Assembly (NCBI GenBank): GCA_027311205.1
Contig: DAICZI010000036.1
Location: 1 to 9,973 of the forward strand
Direction of reading: 5' to 3'
DNA: 9,973 bases
Source of the DNA: Beijerinckiaceae bacterium
Lineage (GTDB): Bacteria; Pseudomonadota; Alphaproteobacteria; Rhizobiales; Beijerinckiaceae
Shown here piece by piece: positions 6,715 through 9,973 of the stretch. The stretch's first letter is position 1; each line of letters begins with the position of its first letter. Both the position numbers and the translations under genes were made by a program. The notes under the pieces were generated by a model. It did not search any database and was not told where the DNA came from. It worked only from the letters and a program-made list of their open reading frames with translations.

Positions 6715-7848
6715 ATGCAGCACGATGCGGCCCCGCCGAACCGCCCGCAAGCGCGTTCGGGAATCGACAGGATTGAGGCCTATGTGCCCGGTTCCACCAG
6801 TGTAGCGCCGGGCGTTCGCGCCATCAAGCTTTCGTCCAACGAGAGCCCGCTCGGCCCCTCGCCAGCCGTGCTGGCCGCTTTGGCCGACCTTGGCAGCGAA
6901 CTGGCGCTTTACCCCGATGGCGAGGCCAAAAAGCTGCGTCAGGCCATCGCCCGACGCTACGGGCTTGATGCAGCGCGCATTGTTTGCGGTGCAGGTTCGG
7001 ATGAATTGCTGACCATGTTGACCCATGCCTACGCCGGACCAGGTGATGAGGGTATCATCACGCAATATGGCTTCCTGGTGTACAAGATTGCCTTGCTCGC
7101 GGCGGGCGCGTCCCCCATCATTGCGCCCGAGGTTGATTTGACGGTAAACGTCGATGCCATTCTCGCCCGTGTCACGCCGCGCACAAAAATCGTCTTCATC
7201 GCCAATCCAGCCAATCCCACGGGCAGTTTTCTGCCTTTTGCCGAAGTGGCCCGGCTGGCGCACGCCCTGCCGCGCCATGTTCTGCTGGTCCTGGACGCCG
7301 CCTATTGCGAATACGTCACCCGCAACGATTATGCCGCCGGGCTCGAACTTGTCGCCAACGCCCATAATGTGGTGATGACGCGGACATTCTCGAAAATTCA
7401 TGGGCTCGCGGCACTGCGCATCGGTTGGTGCTATGCGCCGGCCGAAGTCTGCGATGTCCTGAACCGCATCCGAGGCCCCTTCAACATGAACAAGGCGGCG
7501 ATCGAGGCCGGGGCTGCCGCCATCGCGGATGTCGATCATCAGGCTGCGGCACTGGCCCATAACCAGCGCTGGCGGCCTTGGTTGGCCGAAAACTTGACCT
7601 CCAGTGGCATCGAAGTTCTGCCGTCCGAAACCAATTTTTTGCTGTTGCGCCTGCCCGGCACTGCGGGCCATGACGCTGCTGCCGCCGATCGTTTCCTTCT
7701 GCAGCGCGGCCTGATCCTGCGACGCATGGACGCCTATGGCTTGCCAGATTGCTTGCGCCTGACGGTGGGGGACGAAGTTGCCAACCGCCTTGTCGTCGAG
7801 GCTTTTTCGGCCTTCATGGCCGCTCCAGCCGAGCCCGCTCATGCCTGA
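6715..7848 (+). CDS. hisC: Histidinol-phosphate / aromatic aminotransferase, PLP-dependent
   Basis: HisC transfers an amino group from glutamate to imidazole-acetol phosphate in histidine synthesis; HisC proteins placed next to tyrA commonly also act on prephenate or phenylpyruvates. The 377-residue product shows [14 protein letters not shown] (37-50), [20 protein letters not shown] (91-99), NPANPTG (164-170, a variant of the usual NPNNPTG), DAAYCEY (194-200), the PLP-lysine motif [17 protein letters not shown] with Lys227, and RGPFNMN (253-259). These are full family landmarks in the right order and at normal length. The gene starts 84 bp after chorismate mutase. Its last 8 bp (ATGCCTGA, 7841-7848) contain the start of tyrA, pointing to translational coupling. 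That it mainly serves aromatic synthesis is an inference from context; other his genes are not in view. Confidence 0.93.
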   Translation: MQHDAAPPNRPQARSGIDRIEAYVPGSTSVAPGVRAIKLSSNESPLGPSPAVLAALADLGSELALYPDGEAKKLRQAIARRYGLDAARIVCGAGSDELLTMLTHAYAGPGDEGIITQYGFLVYKIALLAAGASPIIAPEVDLTVNVDAILARVTPRTKIVFIANPANPTGSFLPFAEVARLAHALPRHVLLVLDAAYCEYVTRNDYAAGLELVANAHNVVMTRTFSKIHGLAALRIGWCYAPAEVCDVLNRIRGPFNMNKAAIEAGAAAIADVDHQAAALAHNQRWRPWLAENLTSSGIEVLPSETNFLLLRLPGTAGHDAAAADRFLLQRGLILRRMDAYGLPDCLRLTVGDEVANRLVVEAFSAFMAAPAEPAHA

Positions 7849-8842
7849 CACCCATCTCCCCGGTCCGACCGTCTTTGGCCGCATCGCCCTCATCGGGCTT
7901 GGCTTGATTGGCTCGTCGCTGGCCCGCGCCATCAAAGCGCGCCATCTTGCCGATCTGGTCATTGTGACCGACAAACAAGACGCGGTTCGCCGTCGGGCTG
8001 GCGAGATTGGCCTCGGCGATGAGATAGCGCCTGACGCGGCCTCGGCTGTTGCGGGAGCGGATCTGGTCATTCTTTGCGTACCGGTCGGTGCCAACGCCGA
8101 AGTCGGAGCTGCTATCGCCTCGTCCCTGAAACCCGGTGTCATCCTGTCTGACGTCGGCTCGGTCAAGGGTGCGGTGATTGCAGCCTTGTCACCCTTGATG
8201 CCAGCGGGCACACATCTGATCCCGGCCCATCCTGTCGCGGGAACTGAGTATTCCGGGCCGGATTCCGGCTTTGCCACCTTGTTTGAAAACCGCTGGTGTA
8301 TTCTGACGCCGCCCGAAGGCTCGGACATTGCGGCCGTCGAGCGCCTGAGCCAGTTCTGGCGGGCGGTCGGCGCCAATGTCGAGATCATGACTGCTGCCCA
8401 CCATGATCTGGTTTTGGCCATCACCAGCCATGTGCCGCATCTCATTGCATATAATATTGTCGGCACCGCCGCTGACCTTGAAGAGGTCACGGCCTCGGAA
8501 GTCATCAAATTCTCGGCCGGCGGCTTTCGCGACTTCACCCGCATCGCTGCCTCCGACCCAACCATGTGGCGCGATGTGTTTCTCAACAACCGCGACGCTG
8601 TGCTGGAAATGCTCGGGCGATTCAATGAGGATCTCGCCGCCCTGCAACGCATGATCCGCTGGGGTGATGGCGATGGGCTGTTTGACCTGTTCACCCGCAC
8701 ACGCGCCATCAGGCGCAATATCATTGCCTCCGGCCAGGAGACCAGCGCGCCTGATTTTGGTCGCCGCGCTGCTGAACCCGTAGCCGAAGCCGCTGCCGCG
8801 ACCAGGCCCGCAGTTCTGCCGAACAAAAAGACCAACTCCTGA
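7841..8842 (+). CDS. tyrA: Prephenate/arogenate dehydrogenase (cyclohexadienyl dehydrogenase type)
   Basis: TyrA oxidatively decarboxylates prephenate to 4-hydroxyphenylpyruvate, or arogenate to tyrosine, with NAD(P)+. The 333-residue protein begins with a Rossmann fold, [16 protein letters not shown] (15-30), then VILCVPVGA (76-84) and LSDVGSVKG (102-110). The substrate half has [14 protein letters not shown] (127-140) with His130 at the expected active-site position, [10 protein letters not shown] (148-157), SHVPHLIAY (197-205) and [16 protein letters not shown] (228-243). It is a stand-alone dehydrogenase without fused chorismate mutase or an ACT domain. The last ~30 residues are an Ala-rich, probably disordered tail. 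The frame is open further upstream inside hisC, but ATG 7841 places the Rossmann motif normally and overlaps the hisC stop by 8 bp. Cofactor and substrate preference cannot be read from the sequence with confidence. Confidence 0.95.
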   Translation: MPDTHLPGPTVFGRIALIGLGLIGSSLARAIKARHLADLVIVTDKQDAVRRRAGEIGLGDEIAPDAASAVAGADLVILCVPVGANAEVGAAIASSLKPGVILSDVGSVKGAVIAALSPLMPAGTHLIPAHPVAGTEYSGPDSGFATLFENRWCILTPPEGSDIAAVERLSQFWRAVGANVEIMTAAHHDLVLAITSHVPHLIAYNIVGTAADLEEVTASEVIKFSAGGFRDFTRIAASDPTMWRDVFLNNRDAVLEMLGRFNEDLAALQRMIRWGDGDGLFDLFTRTRAIRRNIIASGQETSAPDFGRRAAEPVAEAAAATRPAVLPNKKTNS

Positions 8843-8899
8843 AAAGCCTTCCCGCTCATTGGCCTTCCCCCACGCAATACAATTGAACCTGGCGACCAC

Positions 8900-9292
8900 C
8901 TAAGCCGAGAAAACTCCGGTCATGTCCGCAATCACTGCCTGCGCTGCCGCCTGATCCTGCGGCAGGAACCGCACTTCCCATCCGTGTGGGGCAACTTGCT
9001 CCAAGGCTTCGTCGCCGATCGGCTTGACGACACCGCAAGCATCGACATGCGTCACGCCGCTGCGTCTGCCTTCGGCATCGACCGCCCAAAACAGAATATT
9101 TGTGAATTCGGCGATGTCATCGCGTTGGCTGTAGCGCGTGCAATGATAACGCCGCCCCGAAGCGCCAAGCCACGTGCGAAACCGATCCATGACAGGCTCG
9201 CCACACGTCTCGGCCCAACCTGGGCGTCCGCCGCATATGTTGCCTCCGCCTTGTACAAATGCAGGCGCCGCTACCGATTCTGCCAGCCCCAT
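8900..9292 (-). CDS. Hypothetical protein, 130 residues
   Basis: I do not recognise this protein. It has no signal peptide and no membrane segment, and should be soluble and cytoplasmic. The N-terminal ~35 residues are rich in Gly and Ala. A more ordered-looking part runs from MDRFRTWLGASGRRYHCTRY (35-54), through AEFTNILFWAVDAEGRR (61-77), to a C-terminal helical stretch near 113-125. Four cysteines (20, 30, 51 and 86) are spaced too irregularly to suggest a known metal site. The ATG at 9292 is chosen because GGGGAGGGATC stands directly before it, the strongest ribosome site in the window; a frame extension further upstream has no such site and runs through AT-rich, promoter-like DNA. An alternative start is Met35. 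The gene converges on tyrA with a 57-bp gap in which I see no clear terminator. Confidence 0.75.
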   Translation of the reverse strand: MGLAESVAAPAFVQGGGNICGGRPGWAETCGEPVMDRFRTWLGASGRRYHCTRYSQRDDIAEFTNILFWAVDAEGRRSGVTHVDACGVVKPIGDEALEQVAPHGWEVRFLPQDQAAAQAVIADMTGVFSA

Positions 9293-9321
9293 GATCCCTC
9301 CCCCACGCCCCGACCATGAAA

Positions 9322-9387
9322 CAAGGTAGGAACATAGTGTCGCATTTGTCAAGTTCAAAAAGAGAACAAAATGCAAATTTATGTCAA
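9322..9387 (-). promoter_or_regulatory. AT-rich candidate promoter region for the 130-residue protein gene
   Basis: This gap is clearly richer in A and T than its surroundings. On the minus strand TTGACA occurs twice (complements of 9382-9387 and 9346-9351), each followed by a similar string (TAAATTTGC and AATGC). Possible sigma-70 pairs are TTGAAC - 16 bases - TATGTT (complement of 9330-9335) and TTGACA - 18 bases - TACCTT (complement of 9322-9327). Neither is a strong match at both boxes. The region ends about 30 bases before the ATG at 9292, a sensible distance for a promoter with a short leader. Confidence 0.35.
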
Positions 9388-9973
9388 ACAGCCTGCACCA
9401 GATGCGCCCGGTCAGGGTGTTCAGCCAGAGCTTCACGGATCAGGCCGTTGCTCGCGGTTTCGATCCTTTTCTGCAATTCCGCCCCGAAAGCCGCAGCATT
9501 GAGGCCGGGTTCAATCACCGGCAGGAAGTCGATCACCACGGTTCCAGGATAACGCAGGAACTTGCGCCGCGGCCAGAACATCCCGGTATTGATCGCCACC
9601 GGCAGGCAGCGCACGCCGGTTCGTGTGTAAATCAGGTTGGCACCTGGTTTGTAGGCTGGCGGCGCCCCCACGGGACGCCTCGTGCCTTCTGGAAAAATGA
9701 ACATCTGCCGCCCCTGGCTGAACGCCACTTTAGCCTTGGCAATAACCTGCCGCATGGCACTTCCGCTATTGCTGCGATCAATAGCTATTTGTTGCGCGAC
9801 GCTGAGATACCACCCAAAAACCGGGATATATTTAAGTTGATTCTTTAGAACAAAGGTGAAATCATCAAAATATATTGGCATAAGAAAAGTTTCCAGGAAA
9901 GATTGGTGCTTGGCCGCAATCAGCAACGATCCCTTTGGAATGTTTTCGACATGCCTGAATTCAACTTTTATAT
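9384..9973 (-). CDS. plsC: 1-acyl-sn-glycerol-3-phosphate acyltransferase (PlsC family), N-terminus outside window
   Basis: PlsC acylates lysophosphatidic acid to phosphatidic acid at the inner membrane, an early step of phospholipid synthesis. The visible reading frame continues to the window edge, starting IKVEFRHVENIPKGSL, so only the N-terminal membrane anchor is missing. Family motifs are in order: motif I AAKHQSFLET, in which the usual HX4D appears as HX4E; motif II FGWYLSVAQQIAIDR; motif III FIFPEGTRRP; and CLPVAINTG for the motif IV region. The C-terminus, IREALAEHPDRAHLVQAV, is short. Numerous alphaproteobacterial PlsC proteins share the KHQSxxET form, so the Glu is probably not a defect. 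A TTG at 9926 is within the conserved core and is not the start. The gene is upstream of the 130-residue protein gene on the same strand, with a 91-bp gap. Confidence 0.92.
   Translation of the reverse strand, partial: IKVEFRHVENIPKGSLLIAAKHQSFLETFLMPIYFDDFTFVLKNQLKYIPVFGWYLSVAQQIAIDRSNSGSAMRQVIAKAKVAFSQGRQMFIFPEGTRRPVGAPPAYKPGANLIYTRTGVRCLPVAINTGMFWPRRKFLRYPGTVVIDFLPVIEPGLNAAAFGAELQKRIETASNGLIREALAEHPDRAHLVQAV

Noticed and set aside
3646..8877. A 5.2-kb stop-free minus-strand frame that could encode 1743 residues, of which only the cobC end is a real gene.
   Set aside because: cbiB, chorismate mutase and hisC all lie in one plus-strand frame, in exact codon register with it. There an antisense stop arises only from sense codons TTA, CTA or TCA, which are rare in GC-rich genes. 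The translation outside cobC is low-complexity and matches no family.

Overview
The window is an ordinary, gene-dense piece of GC-rich bacterial chromosome, most likely from an alphaproteobacterium. The best evidence is the cluster chorismate mutase (AroQ type with a long C-terminal extension) - hisC - tyrA, the CobC-type naming and style of the cobalamin gene, and an alphaproteobacterial-looking PlsC. I cannot place it to genus. I found no mobile element, CRISPR array, tRNA or rRNA, and no cassette that looks like an undescribed multi-gene system.

Layout. (1) 1-1379, plus strand: the C-terminal end of dihydrolipoamide dehydrogenase (lpdA), followed 15 bp later by a multi-pass DUF817 membrane protein. 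A perfect 10-bp hairpin closes this unit. (2) 1389-3494, minus strand: an isoprenylcysteine-methyltransferase-like membrane enzyme gene interrupted by an in-frame amber codon, and upstream of it a YafK-like L,D-transpeptidase-family lipoprotein. (3) 3646-4728, minus, and 4711-5685, plus: cobC and cbiB, two late cobalamin genes placed head to head, with starts that overlap by 18 bp. (4) 5767-8842, plus: chorismate mutase, hisC and tyrA, an aromatic amino acid unit; hisC and tyrA overlap by 8 bp. (5) 8900-9292, minus: a 130-residue protein I do not recognise. (6) 9384 to the window edge, minus: a PlsC-type acyltransferase whose N-terminus lies outside the window.

How the genes work together. 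CobC would make (R)-1-amino-2-propanol phosphate, which CbiB joins to adenosylcobyric acid, so the divergent pair covers two adjoining steps of the nucleotide-loop branch of B12 synthesis. Chorismate mutase converts chorismate to prephenate, TyrA oxidises prephenate or arogenate, and the HisC-type aminotransferase can supply the transamination; together they form a route to tyrosine, with HisC probably also serving histidine synthesis. The other genes are single housekeeping or envelope functions.

The items most worth a second look are the single amber codon in the methyltransferase gene, the promoterless head-to-head overlap of cobC and cbiB, the hairpin between convergent genes, the long C-terminal tail of the YafK-like protein, and the unrecognised 130-residue protein.
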